Below are positions 38,725 through 47,423 of a DNA stretch of 64,000 nucleotides, piece by piece; position 1 is the stretch's first letter, and the number at the start of each line of letters is the position of its first letter. The notes under the pieces were generated by a model, which saw only the letters and a list, made by a program, of their open reading frames with translations, was not told where the DNA came from and searched no databases. The DNA is from Nitrosomonas sp. (lineage in GTDB: Bacteria > Pseudomonadota > Gammaproteobacteria > Burkholderiales > Nitrosomonadaceae). Made by a program: the position numbers and the translations under genes. The stretch is from assembly GCA_024282035.1 (NCBI GenBank), contig JAMWZR010000002.1:113954-177953 (forward strand), read 5' to 3'.

Positions 38725-38960
38725 TTTGTAATCTCCAATGATGTTTGAATGATCCCTAGTACATGCTGATCTCGGCATGATTCTGCTCTGATCCTCAGCA
38801 CCGGGTTGATTCGCACGAGACGAATCGATGCGGATTCGTTTCATGCCCGGTCATGCTAACAACCCAAAATGACAGGCTCGTGTCAGTATCGTGACACTGT
38901 CATTAAGGTTTCGGGAAATACTGGAATGTCACTGGAAAATCTGCACAAGTGGTACTATGA

Positions 38961-39698
38961 ATGCTTTCTAAAGCAAGAGTATTCGTCATGTCAGAAGTTG
39001 TATTGTCCGCGCCCGATGCAAGCAATAGCGCTGGTTTGAATGCGCAGGAAATAGAAGCGTTGAATGAGCGCTACCGTCCACTGGATTTTGAAGCCCGTTT
39101 GCACAAGCTGTACACCGATTTTGCACCTGAGAAAGTCATGGTGACATCGTCATTTGCCGCCACCTCGGCCTATTTTCTTCACATCATTTCGCGTATCCGG
39201 CCCGAGCAGGTTATTTTTTTTATCGATACCGGTTTTCATTTTCCGGAAACACTGCTTTACCGTGATTATCTGATCGGCCTCTATCATTTGCGGGTGCAGG
39301 ATCTGAAAGCGGACGAATATCAGCATCAGTACAGCGAAAAGGAGAAGCTATACGAAAGCGATCCGGATTTTTGCTGTACGATCAACAAGATCAATCCGCT
39401 GGAAGCTATCAAGCCGAATTACGATATCTGGGTGTCCAGTCTGATGAACTGGCAGACCGATCATCGTGCCGGACTCAAAATATTTGAAGAGCGTCGCGGT
39501 ATCATCAAGTTCAACCCGATGATCGACGTGTCGCGTGAGCAACGGGATGCGTATATCCTTGAGCACAAGCTGCCGTTTCATCCTTTGGTCAATGAAGGCT
39601 ATTCATCCATCGGCTGCACGCATTGCACGGTCAAGGGTGAAGGGCGAAGCGGCCGCTGGCTGGGTAAACCCAAAACCGAGTGCGGCCTGCATCTTTAG
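38961..39698 (+). CDS. cysH: Phosphoadenylyl/adenylyl-sulfate reductase (CysH family, Fe-S type)
   Basis: A 245-residue reductase converting APS or PAPS to sulfite for cysteine synthesis. The PP-loop region reads MVTSSFAATSAYFLHI, followed by FFIDTGFHFPETLLYRDYL. The cluster cysteines are CC at 138-139 and CTHC near 219-222, and the catalytic ECGLH is at the extreme C-terminus. The CC/CxxC set indicates a [4Fe-4S] enzyme, usually APS-specific. The canonical GLRR(E/D)QS stretch is replaced by SSLMNWQTDHRAGL, so this is a divergent clade. An alternative start is the ATG at 38988. No other sulfate assimilation gene adjoins it. Confidence 0.82.
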   Translation: MLSKARVFVMSEVVLSAPDASNSAGLNAQEIEALNERYRPLDFEARLHKLYTDFAPEKVMVTSSFAATSAYFLHIISRIRPEQVIFFIDTGFHFPETLLYRDYLIGLYHLRVQDLKADEYQHQYSEKEKLYESDPDFCCTINKINPLEAIKPNYDIWVSSLMNWQTDHRAGLKIFEERRGIIKFNPMIDVSREQRDAYILEHKLPFHPLVNEGYSSIGCTHCTVKGEGRSGRWLGKPKTECGLHL

Positions 39699-39738
39699 GG
39701 AAAGTCTGAATGCTTTTACAGGACTCTAGCCCAGGTAC

Positions 39739-40707
39739 TTACGATGAGGGATGGCGTGTTTTCAGTCGCTCCATGGTTTGGATCAGAGCGGCTTGTATGC
39801 CGGGCTCCCAGACCGAGTGACCGGCGTCGTCGATGGTGATGTACTCGGCTTGTGGCCAGGCGTGGTGCAGGTCGTCTGCACTGATGATCGGACAAACGGC
39901 GTCATACCGACCTTGCACGATGGTAGCGGGAATGGCATGCAATTTGTGCACATTATCCAGCAGTGCGTTATCCGGTAGAAAAATGTTGTGCATGAAGTAA
40001 TGTGCTTCCATACGCGCCAATCCCAGTGCCACGGTATCGCTGGCAAAATAATTGACTGTCGCCGGACTGGGCAAGAGAGTCGAGCACGACCCCTCATAGG
40101 TGCTCCATGCTCGTGCTGCTGGCATGTGTATGGCTGGATCGGGATGCATCAGGCGCTGATGGTAGGCGCCCAGAATATCTTCCCGCTCGGCAGGCGATAG
40201 TGGCGCAACCAGTTCCCGCCAGGGCTCGGGGAACAGGTTGCGTAGTCCATACAAAAACCAGTCGATTTCTGTCTTGCGGCACAGAAAAATACCCCGCAGG
40301 ATCAGGTATTGGCAGCGTTCCGGGTGGGCCTCTGCATAAGCCAATGCCAGCGTGCTACCCCATGATCCGCCAAATACCAGCCATCGTTCGATACCCAGAT
40401 GCTGTCGCAGTAGTTCCAGATCGGCAATCAGATGCGGGGTGGTGTTGTCACGGGTTTCACCCAGTGGCGTGGATCGTCCCGCGCCTCTTTGATCGTAGAT
40501 GACAATGCGATAAGATGACGGATCGAAAAAGCGCCGGTGCGACGGGGATGATCCTGCACCGGGACCGCCGTGTAAGAATACGACCGGTATGCCTTCGGGA
40601 TTACCGGATTCTTCCCAGTACATGGTGTGGATGGAATCTAGTGTCAACATGCCTTGACGATGCGGTTGAATTTCAGGGTATAGTGTGGTCCTGCTGGGTG
40701 TGTTCAT
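39739..40707 (-). CDS. pip: Proline iminopeptidase
   Basis: A 322-residue alpha/beta hydrolase releasing N-terminal proline from peptides. Family motifs are VFLHGGPGAGSSPSHRRFFD near residue 43, YDQRGAGRSTP near 72, the nucleophile serine in FGGSWGSTLALAYAEAHP near 112, aspartate in QGRYDAVCP and histidine in DDAGHSVWEPG. Length is typical. It is convergent with cysH. Confidence 0.95.
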   Translation of the reverse strand: MNTPSRTTLYPEIQPHRQGMLTLDSIHTMYWEESGNPEGIPVVFLHGGPGAGSSPSHRRFFDPSSYRIVIYDQRGAGRSTPLGETRDNTTPHLIADLELLRQHLGIERWLVFGGSWGSTLALAYAEAHPERCQYLILRGIFLCRKTEIDWFLYGLRNLFPEPWRELVAPLSPAEREDILGAYHQRLMHPDPAIHMPAARAWSTYEGSCSTLLPSPATVNYFASDTVALGLARMEAHYFMHNIFLPDNALLDNVHKLHAIPATIVQGRYDAVCPIISADDLHHAWPQAEYITIDDAGHSVWEPGIQAALIQTMERLKTRHPSS

Positions 40708-40859
40708 GGTTATGCTTCACTCACTGTGAATGGAATTCATCGAAAATAGCAGAAAAAGGTGGCAATTAGCACAGAGTTTCAAAATTTAGGCAGATTATAG
40801 TTCTGATATATTGCTTTACAGGTCAAAGACTGTATCAATCCCATATAAGGAACGAATAA

Positions 40860-41117
40860 GTGCCGAATACTATACTGAAAGGACAAGAAGTTTCCATGTT
40901 ACGTGAAGAAATGGAGATATTGATGAATGAACGTCAGTGTCTACTGGATGCCACGGGCGCTGCAGCCGTTTTTGTAGCCAGCCTGGATGGTAAGTCATTG
41001 CCGGATTCGGCTCGCCAGGCCGCTAGAATCCTGTCAAACAGCCTCAATAATCTGCCGGAAGAAACCTTGCGCGATGCGCTGGAGAGGGTGAAAGCTGAGT
41101 TTGCAGTCCGTGCATGA
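40860..41117 (+). CDS. Small conserved-looking protein upstream of the patatin gene
   Basis: A GTG at 40860 with AAGGA eight bases upstream starts an 85-residue soluble protein; an ATG at 40896 (MLREEMEIL) is an alternative. It is helical and acidic, with LLDATGAAAVFVASLDGKSL in the middle and EETLRDALERVKAEFAVRA at the end. The family is not recognised. Its last 17 bases overlap the next gene, implying translational coupling to the patatin-like phospholipase. Confidence 0.65.
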   Translation: MPNTILKGQEVSMLREEMEILMNERQCLLDATGAAAVFVASLDGKSLPDSARQAARILSNSLNNLPEETLRDALERVKAEFAVRA

Positions 41118-42273
41118 AAAAAATTCAGATTTAGTCGTACCTAAAGTCGGGCTGGTTCTCACCGGAGGCGGTGCGCGCGCAGCCTATCAGGTTGGGGTAT
41201 TGCGGGCCATCGTGGAGTTGTTGCCGGACAAGACTCGCAATCCTTTTCCGGTTATCTGCGGCACTTCGGCAGGCGCCATCAATGCCGCCAGTATTGCCGT
41301 ATCGGCCAATGATTTTGCCGAGGGTGTCAAACAGCTCGAGTCGGTCTGGTCCAATTTTCATGTCGACCAGATCTATCGCTCGGATCTGCTGGGCGTGACG
41401 CACAATACACTACGTTGTCTGCTGTCACTGGTATCCAGTGAATATGGCAAACATAACGCGATTTCCCTGCTGGATAACGCGCCGCTTGAGGCCCTGCTGC
41501 GTGACCGCTTTCCGTTTCGGTCCATTCAATATGGGATTCGTACCGGTGCATTGCATGCACTCGGTTTGACGGCTTGGGGCTATACTTCTGGTCAATCCGT
41601 TACCTTTTATCAGGCCGCGCGGGAAGTCATGCCTTGGAAGCGTGCCCAGCGACTGGGTATACCGGTGGAAATCGGTCTGGAGCATCTGATGGCTTCATCT
41701 TCCATTCCTTTCATTTTCCCTGCCGTGCGCCTCAATCGTGAGTATTTCGGTGATGGTTCCATGCGCCAGCTGGCACCCATCAGTCCCGCGCTGCACCTTG
41801 GCGCCGACAAAGTATTGATCATTGGTGTGCGTAAACCGGTTACGGACGAACCCAAGCGTGTCAGTTCCTCGAGCTATCCACCATTTGCGCAGATCGCCGG
41901 ACATGCACTGAACAGTATTTTCGTGGATAGCCTGGATGTCGATCTGGAGCGTTTGCTGCGCATCAATGAGACACTCAAGCTGATTCCGCGTGAAGCCTTC
42001 AAGGAAAAGAACATTTCGCTGCGCCCTGTCGATGCCATGATGATTGCACCCAGTGAGGGCATCAACGAAATTGCACAAAAGTATGCACATACCCTGCCGT
42101 GGATCATGCGCTATCTGTATCGTGCCATTGGTGCCATGGGGCCCAATGGGTCGACGCTGTTGAGTTATGTGCTGTTCGAAGCACCATTCTGCAGGGATTT
42201 GATTCAGTTGGGTTACGACGATACATTGAAACAAAAGGATGAACTTTTACAGTTCATCGGCGTTCAACAATAG
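41101..42273 (+). CDS. Patatin-like phospholipase family protein
   Basis: The 390-residue protein has the full patatin catalytic set: oxyanion loop LVLTGGGARAAYQVG (residues 18-32), nucleophile S56 in ICGTSAGAINAA, and the dyad aspartate D218 in YFGDGSMRQ. It probably hydrolyses phospholipid acyl esters; no signal peptide or membrane helix is obvious. No ATG is available in this frame near the start. TTG at 41101 or GTG at 41110 are the candidates, both within the end of the preceding small gene. Confidence 0.9.
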   Translation: MQSVHEKNSDLVVPKVGLVLTGGGARAAYQVGVLRAIVELLPDKTRNPFPVICGTSAGAINAASIAVSANDFAEGVKQLESVWSNFHVDQIYRSDLLGVTHNTLRCLLSLVSSEYGKHNAISLLDNAPLEALLRDRFPFRSIQYGIRTGALHALGLTAWGYTSGQSVTFYQAAREVMPWKRAQRLGIPVEIGLEHLMASSSIPFIFPAVRLNREYFGDGSMRQLAPISPALHLGADKVLIIGVRKPVTDEPKRVSSSSYPPFAQIAGHALNSIFVDSLDVDLERLLRINETLKLIPREAFKEKNISLRPVDAMMIAPSEGINEIAQKYAHTLPWIMRYLYRAIGAMGPNGSTLLSYVLFEAPFCRDLIQLGYDDTLKQKDELLQFIGVQQ

Positions 42274-42330
42274 TAAGAAAGTTTATTCACATTTATTTCA
42301 TCGAGTTCAACTTCTGTTAGGAAAAATCAC

Positions 42331-43053
42331 ATGGATTTTGATAATCCGCAATTCTGGATTGCCGTGGTACAAATTATTGCGATCGATATCGTGCTGGGAG
42401 GGGACAACGCCGTTGTCATCGCCCTGGCTTGCCGGCGTCTGCCTGAGCAGCAGCGCAAGCTCGGCATTATGTGGGGTGTTGCAGGTGCCATAGCGTTGCG
42501 CGTGGTATTGATTTTCTTTGCGCTCAATCTGCTGGCCGTACCCTACCTGAAAGTGGTTGGAGCAGCCTTGCTGATCTGGATTGGCGTCAAATTGCTGCAA
42601 CCCGAATCCGAAGGAGAACATGAAATCGATGCCAGCACGACCTTGTTGGGCGCCATCAAGACCATCATCGTGGCCGATGCCGTGATGAGTCTCGACAATG
42701 TCATTGCCATCGCCGGTGCAGCCAAAGACGATCTTGGCTTGGTCGTTTTCGGGCTGGTGATCAGCGTCCCCATCATTGTCTGGGGTAGCCAGTTGGTCAT
42801 GCGCATGATGGACCGTTTCCCGGTGACGATCATGATCGGTGCCGGATTGCTGGGATGGATTGCGGGTGACATGGCGGTTACCGATGTGGTCACCAAGGAC
42901 TGGGTCGATACGCAAGCTCGTTACCTGCACTGGGTGGCACCAGCCGCTTTGGCGTTGCTCGTCATTGGCACCGGAAAGATGCTGGCAGCGCGGAAGCAAC
43001 CGGAAATCCGGCCTGTGGTCGATTTGGTTGATGACGAGTCGGCGAAGAAATAA
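42331..43053 (+). CDS. TerC family integral membrane protein
   Basis: A 240-residue protein with about seven membrane helices and the TerC/YjbE landmarks IAIDIVLGGDNAVVIALACR near residues 19-38 and ADAVMSLDNVIAIAGAAKDD near 118. The paired intramembrane aspartates in GGDNAV and SLDNV are the expected metal-site residues. Relatives export manganese or handle metals at the membrane; the exact ion cannot be told. It is followed after 30 bases by a universal stress protein gene. Confidence 0.9.
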   Translation: MDFDNPQFWIAVVQIIAIDIVLGGDNAVVIALACRRLPEQQRKLGIMWGVAGAIALRVVLIFFALNLLAVPYLKVVGAALLIWIGVKLLQPESEGEHEIDASTTLLGAIKTIIVADAVMSLDNVIAIAGAAKDDLGLVVFGLVISVPIIVWGSQLVMRMMDRFPVTIMIGAGLLGWIAGDMAVTDVVTKDWVDTQARYLHWVAPAALALLVIGTGKMLAARKQPEIRPVVDLVDDESAKK

Positions 43054-43083
43054 TCCATTCATTACAACACGTAGGGAAATGAC

Positions 43084-43509
43084 ATGTTAAAAATCCTGTT
43101 GCCTTTCGATGGTTCCGAAAACGCTTTCAAGGCAGTGAGTGATTTCCTGCCCTTGCTGGACTGGTACCGCGAAAAACCAGAGTTACATTTGCTGAATGTG
43201 CAATATCCGTTGCATGGCAACGTGGCCTTGTTTATCAACCAGGCCGATATCAAGCAGTATCATCAGGAGGAAGGCTTGAAATGCCTGCAAAAAGCCCGTG
43301 ATTTTCTCGATCAGAATGGAACGGCATACCAGTATCATATTACTGTGGGTGATCCAGCCGAAATGATCGTGCGTTTTGCATCGGAGAAACAATACGATCA
43401 GATCGTCATGGGACCCCGGGGTGCAGGAAATATTCAGGGCTTGCTGCTGGGATCGGTGACCAACAAGGTCATGCAGCTCTCGAATATTCCGGTGTTATTG
43501 GTCAAATGA
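43084..43509 (+). CDS. Universal stress protein (UspA family)
   Basis: A 141-residue USP-fold protein. It starts MLKILLPFDGSENAFKAVSD. The C-terminal nucleotide-binding signature MGPRGAGNIQGLLLGSVTNK with IPVLLVK fits the ATP-binding subgroup (G-x2-G-x9-G-S/T). Likely cytoplasmic, with a regulatory role under stress. It lies between terC and a metallo-hydrolase gene, all on one strand with short gaps. Confidence 0.92.
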   Translation: MLKILLPFDGSENAFKAVSDFLPLLDWYREKPELHLLNVQYPLHGNVALFINQADIKQYHQEEGLKCLQKARDFLDQNGTAYQYHITVGDPAEMIVRFASEKQYDQIVMGPRGAGNIQGLLLGSVTNKVMQLSNIPVLLVK

Positions 43510-43527
43510 TGAATTGGGGCAAATTTT

Positions 43528-44292
43528 TTGAGACTCAGAGTTCTCGGATGTAGTGGCGGCATTGGCGGTGGTGAGCAAACGACAGCTTTGCTACTCGACG
43601 ATGATGTACTGATCGATGCCGGTACGGGTATAGGGTGTCTGACCATCGAAGAAATGGTTCGGATCGATCATATATTTGTCACGCATGCGCACCTGGATCA
43701 TGTCGCATTCATTCCCTTTCTGGTCGATACGGTCGGTTCGATGCGCAGCAAGCCCATCACGGTGCATGCCCTGCAGGCTACGCTGGAAACCTTGCAAGCA
43801 CATCTGTTCAACTGGCAACTGTGGCCGGATTTCACCAAAATTCCGAATATTCACGATCCTTACATGCGGTATGAAGCGCTTGCGCAAGGCGATACGCTTG
43901 TTATCGATGGGCGCAGGATCACGGCGCTTCCTGCAAATCATGTGGTCCCGACTGTCGGTTATCAATTGGATTCGGGAAAATCGAGCCTGATCTTCAGTGC
44001 CGATACGACGATCAACGATGCATTCTGGCCGATTGCCAATCGGATCGAGAATCTCAAATATCTGATCATCGAATCGGCATTCAGCAATCACAAGCGGGAC
44101 ATTGCCATACGATCCAAACACCTATGTCCCGACATGTTGATGGACGAGCTACAGAAACTGACCCGCCCAGCCGAAATTTTCATCACGCATCTCAAGCCTG
44201 GCGAGGCCGATCTGACCATGCGGGAAATTCAACAGAGTATGGCGCAGCTGAATCTGCGCAGACTCGGAAACAACCAATTGTTCGAATTCTAG
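43528..44292 (+). CDS. Metallo-beta-lactamase fold hydrolase, probable class II-type cyclic nucleotide phosphodiesterase
   Basis: The 254-residue protein starts at TTG (43528); an in-frame stop at 43510-43512 rules out a longer form. Metal ligands H53, H55, D57 and H58 appear in FVTHAHLDHVAFIPFL. LIFSADTTINDAFWPI supplies the bridging aspartate, and LIIESAFSN and FITHLKPGEAD near 215 match class II cyclic-nucleotide phosphodiesterases (PDE1/CpdP type). The next gene, 24 bases on, encodes a GAF-domain ATPase, so a cyclic nucleotide link between them is an attractive inference. Confidence 0.78.
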   Translation: MRLRVLGCSGGIGGGEQTTALLLDDDVLIDAGTGIGCLTIEEMVRIDHIFVTHAHLDHVAFIPFLVDTVGSMRSKPITVHALQATLETLQAHLFNWQLWPDFTKIPNIHDPYMRYEALAQGDTLVIDGRRITALPANHVVPTVGYQLDSGKSSLIFSADTTINDAFWPIANRIENLKYLIIESAFSNHKRDIAIRSKHLCPDMLMDELQKLTRPAEIFITHLKPGEADLTMREIQQSMAQLNLRRLGNNQLFEF

Positions 44293-44316
44293 TATTGCAA
44301 GCACGGGAGAAACATC

Positions 44317-46701
44317 ATGAATACGACTGTTGCAGCATCATCTGCTCACAAGAATCTCAATGATGTCAATCAGGAACTGAACTTCACCCGAAACTTGCAG
44401 GCGGTCATTGGCAAAATCCAGGCAGCCACGGATTTTGACGAAATCATGCTGGATGTCAGCAAGACGATGTGCGCGTTGTTCGATGCAGAGCGATTGATCA
44501 TCTACACCCTGAGTGATGATCAGACGTCACTGGTCACCAAGGCGAAAACCGGCCCGGATACCTTCCAGGCGATCAAGTTGCCGATTATGGACAATACGAT
44601 CACCGGGCATGTTTGTGCGACCAAGAAACTGGTCCATTTCGAGGATGTGTATAACAAGAGTGAATTGCGGCAGACCAATCCGCAATTGAGTTTTTCCCAT
44701 GATATGGATAAACGCACTGGCTATCGCACCAAACAAATGCTGGTGGCGCCGATCGTGCATGCCGAGAGTCAGGCCTTGCTGGGACTGGTGCAGATCATCA
44801 ATCACCGCAAAGGGCAGCCTTTTTCGACTGTCGCCGTCGAAGGAATCGTGGAAATTTGCCGCACGCTGGCAGCGATTATCAGAAAACCGCAGAAAACGGC
44901 GCAAACGCCCAAATCCAGATACGAACAACTGGTTTTTGACACGATTATTTCTTCTGCCGAACTCGAGCTGGCTACCCGCTCTGCGCGTAAAAAGGGGTGT
45001 GATGTCGAGGATGTGTTGATCGACGATCTGCATATCGATACCGCGAAAATCGGCAATGCCTTGTCGGCTTTTTTCGGTGTGCGCTACGAGCCTTTCAAGA
45101 AGGATCGCATCAAGCCGCTGGATCTACTGAAGAATCTCAAGCGCGATTACGTGGAAAGCAATGCCTGGATGCCGATCGATGAAACCAAGGAAGGGCTGCT
45201 GGTCTTGACTATCGATCCCGAGCATATTCAATCGCAGCGTATCGCCAGTACCATTTTTTCCAAACACAAGATCATTTATGCGGTGACGACGCGGCGTGAA
45301 TTTAACGCCACGATCGAGCAGTTCTATGGCGGCAAGCAGGATGAGATCGCGCCAGGTGACATCAGCGAAATGCTGTTCAATCTCGAAGGCGGCGAAGTCG
45401 AGGATGAAACCGGTGAAAACGAGGAGACATCATCGGCCTCCGATAACGAACTGGTCAAGCTGGTCAACAAGATCATTTTCGATGCCTACAAGATGGGGGT
45501 ATCGGATATTCATATCGAACCATTTCCCGGCAAGGAAAAAACCAAGATCCGGTTTCGCAAGGATGGTTCGCTGATGTCCTACATCGAAGTTCCAGCCAGT
45601 TACCGCAGTCCGCTGGTGACACGGATCAAGATCATGTGCGACATGGACATCTCAGAAAAGCGCAAACCGCAGGATGGCAAGATCAAGTTCAGAAAATATG
45701 CACCGCTCGATATCGAACTGCGGGTGGCGACCATTCCGTCAGCCGGAGGTGTGGAAGATATCGTGATGCGGATATTGGCGGCCGGTGAGCCGATTCCGCT
45801 GGATAACATGGGTTTTACCACGCGCAATCTGGAAGAGTTGAAAAAAATCATCAGCAAACCCTACGGCTTATTTTTTGTCTGCGGCCCGACCGGTTCCGGT
45901 AAAACGACGACGTTGCACTCGATCCTGAAATACCTCAATCGTGAAGATACCAAGATCTGGACTGCCGAGGATCCGGTGGAAATCACGCAGAAAGGCTTGC
46001 GTCAGGTGCAGATCAATGTCAAGGCAGGGCTGACTTTTCCCGCCATCATGCGCTCGTTTCTGCGTGCCGATCCCGACATCATCATGGTCGGTGAGATGCG
46101 TGACAAGGAGACCACCAGCATCGGTATCGAGGCTTCCTTGACCGGACACCTGGTGTTTGCGACTTTGCACACCAACAGTGCGCCGGAATCGGTGATCCGT
46201 CTGCTGGACATGGGCATGGATCCGTTCAATTTTTCCGATGCCTTGCTGGGTATTCTGGCGCAGCGTCTGGCCAAGCGTCTGTGTAAGAAATGCAAACGAT
46301 CGTATGTGGCCAGCGAGCGTGAAATCAAGACATTATTGACTGAATATTGTGAGGAGCTGATTCCGACCCAGATGTTCAAACTCGATGCAGGTGCGGCTTA
46401 TCAGGATATTTATGAACGCTGGATTAAACAATATGGTGATGAGAATGGACAGATCATACTGTATGAAGCGGTGGGGTGCGATGAATGTAATGGCAGTGGA
46501 TTTGCTGGCCGTGTGGGTCTGCACGAACTGATGACCGCCACCGATGTGCTAAAAAAGAATGTGCAGGAACGTGCGCGCGTGGCGGATATGATGATTACGG
46601 CACTAAACGATGGTATGCGCACACTGAAACAGGATGGTATCGAGAAGGTCTTGCAGGGTATTACCGATATTCACCAGGTCCGGGTGGTGTGTATTAAATA
46701 A
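44317..46701 (+). CDS. GAF domain-containing PilB/GspE-type secretion ATPase
   Basis: A 794-residue protein. An N-terminal GAF domain spans about residues 25-190 (DFDEIMLDVSKTMCALFDAE to the VEGIVEICRTLAAII helix). A PilB/GspE N-terminal-like domain is near 205-335 and the hexameric ATPase near 385-790. The Walker A is CGPTGSGKTTTLHS near residue 524, the Asp box and Walker B region DPDIIMVGEMRDKET near 588, and the His box GHLVFATLHTN near 610. A tetracysteine zinc site is formed by CKKC near 655 and CDEC near 720. It could drive pilus extension or secretion. GAF fusion to a pilus motor is unusual and suggests ligand control. Confidence 0.9.
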   Translation: MNTTVAASSAHKNLNDVNQELNFTRNLQAVIGKIQAATDFDEIMLDVSKTMCALFDAERLIIYTLSDDQTSLVTKAKTGPDTFQAIKLPIMDNTITGHVCATKKLVHFEDVYNKSELRQTNPQLSFSHDMDKRTGYRTKQMLVAPIVHAESQALLGLVQIINHRKGQPFSTVAVEGIVEICRTLAAIIRKPQKTAQTPKSRYEQLVFDTIISSAELELATRSARKKGCDVEDVLIDDLHIDTAKIGNALSAFFGVRYEPFKKDRIKPLDLLKNLKRDYVESNAWMPIDETKEGLLVLTIDPEHIQSQRIASTIFSKHKIIYAVTTRREFNATIEQFYGGKQDEIAPGDISEMLFNLEGGEVEDETGENEETSSASDNELVKLVNKIIFDAYKMGVSDIHIEPFPGKEKTKIRFRKDGSLMSYIEVPASYRSPLVTRIKIMCDMDISEKRKPQDGKIKFRKYAPLDIELRVATIPSAGGVEDIVMRILAAGEPIPLDNMGFTTRNLEELKKIISKPYGLFFVCGPTGSGKTTTLHSILKYLNREDTKIWTAEDPVEITQKGLRQVQINVKAGLTFPAIMRSFLRADPDIIMVGEMRDKETTSIGIEASLTGHLVFATLHTNSAPESVIRLLDMGMDPFNFSDALLGILAQRLAKRLCKKCKRSYVASEREIKTLLTEYCEELIPTQMFKLDAGAAYQDIYERWIKQYGDENGQIILYEAVGCDECNGSGFAGRVGLHELMTATDVLKKNVQERARVADMMITALNDGMRTLKQDGIEKVLQGITDIHQVRVVCIK

Positions 46702-46717
46702 AGTATTCAAGGGTAAT

Positions 46718-46753
46718 AAAAAAACCGCCTTGATTTCTCAAGACGGCTTTTTT
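46718..46753. terminator. Bidirectional terminator between the GAF-ATPase and pilin genes
   Basis: CCGCCTTGA (46725-46733) pairs with TCAAGACGG (46738-46746) with one C-A mismatch and a TTTC loop. It is preceded by seven A (46718-46724) and followed by six T (46748-46753), so it can stop transcripts from both convergent genes. Confidence 0.9.
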
Positions 46754-46789
46754 GTATGTTACTAAATACTGATTTACTTGCTAACTCGA

Positions 46790-47224
46790 TTAACACAGGG
46801 CAGCTGCAACACATCCACCACCTTTGGTCCATGTAATTGGTCTGCCAGCAGCTGGAGCGGCAGCTGTCAAGGTGTAAGTAACTGCCGCTGCAAAACCATC
46901 TCCAGCAATAGAGGTCATTGTGATCACTGCAGCAGTTGCAGTATTTCCAGTTACAGCACCAGAACCAGAAGCAACTCTACCATTGTCTTGTGCTGTTGCA
47001 GCAGGTACGCCATTGGCTCCATTGGTGCAGTTTGCTAAAGTTCCTTGTTCTTGGAAGCAGGTTTCAATTCCAAGTTTAAATGGAGCTACTGCTGAAACGA
47101 CTTCGCTAAATTTAGCTTTTTGTGTATAGGTTTGATAAGCAGGTACGGCTACTGCAGCTAAAACACCAACAATCGCTACAACAATCATCAGTTCGATTAA
47201 TGTGAAACCTTTTTGTGCATGCAT
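46790..47224 (-). CDS. pilA: Type IV pilin (PilA/PilE-like major pilin)
   Basis: A 144-residue prepilin with a very short leader MHAQKG, then the cleaved and N-methylated helix FTLIELMIVVAIVGVLAAVA with glutamate at mature position 5. The globular part is small, with a cysteine pair (IETCFQEQGTLANC) and a C-terminal disulfide-type loop (GGGCVAAALC). AAGGAG lies eight bases before the start. It converges with the GAF-PilB-like ATPase gene, while pilMNOPQ lie 22 kb away. Confidence 0.93.
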   Translation of the reverse strand: MHAQKGFTLIELMIVVAIVGVLAAVAVPAYQTYTQKAKFSEVVSAVAPFKLGIETCFQEQGTLANCTNGANGVPAATAQDNGRVASGSGAVTGNTATAAVITMTSIAGDGFAAAVTYTLTAAAPAAGRPITWTKGGGCVAAALC

Positions 47225-47423
47225 GAATATTTCTCCTTGTGGTTGATTAGATCACACCAGTTGTGTGTTTCGAGTACCAGCGATAATCGTGTCAACATGT
47301 TGGGTTGCAGAGTATTTGACTGGAACTGGATTTGTAACGGTCAATTCCGGAATAAATTGAGTATGAATTGCAGATTCTTTCATCGTGGAATCATTTTCTT
47401 CAGTTTGATTCGATAAGTATTTG

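Noticed and set aside
42307-43062. 251-codon minus-strand ORF opposite terC
   Set aside because: It is antisense to a clear TerC membrane protein and shows repetitive Asp/His/Gln composition typical of an antisense frame.
47225-47423. Sigma-54 promoter for pilA
   Set aside because: No TGGCAC-N5-TTGC match was found on the minus strand upstream of the pilin start.
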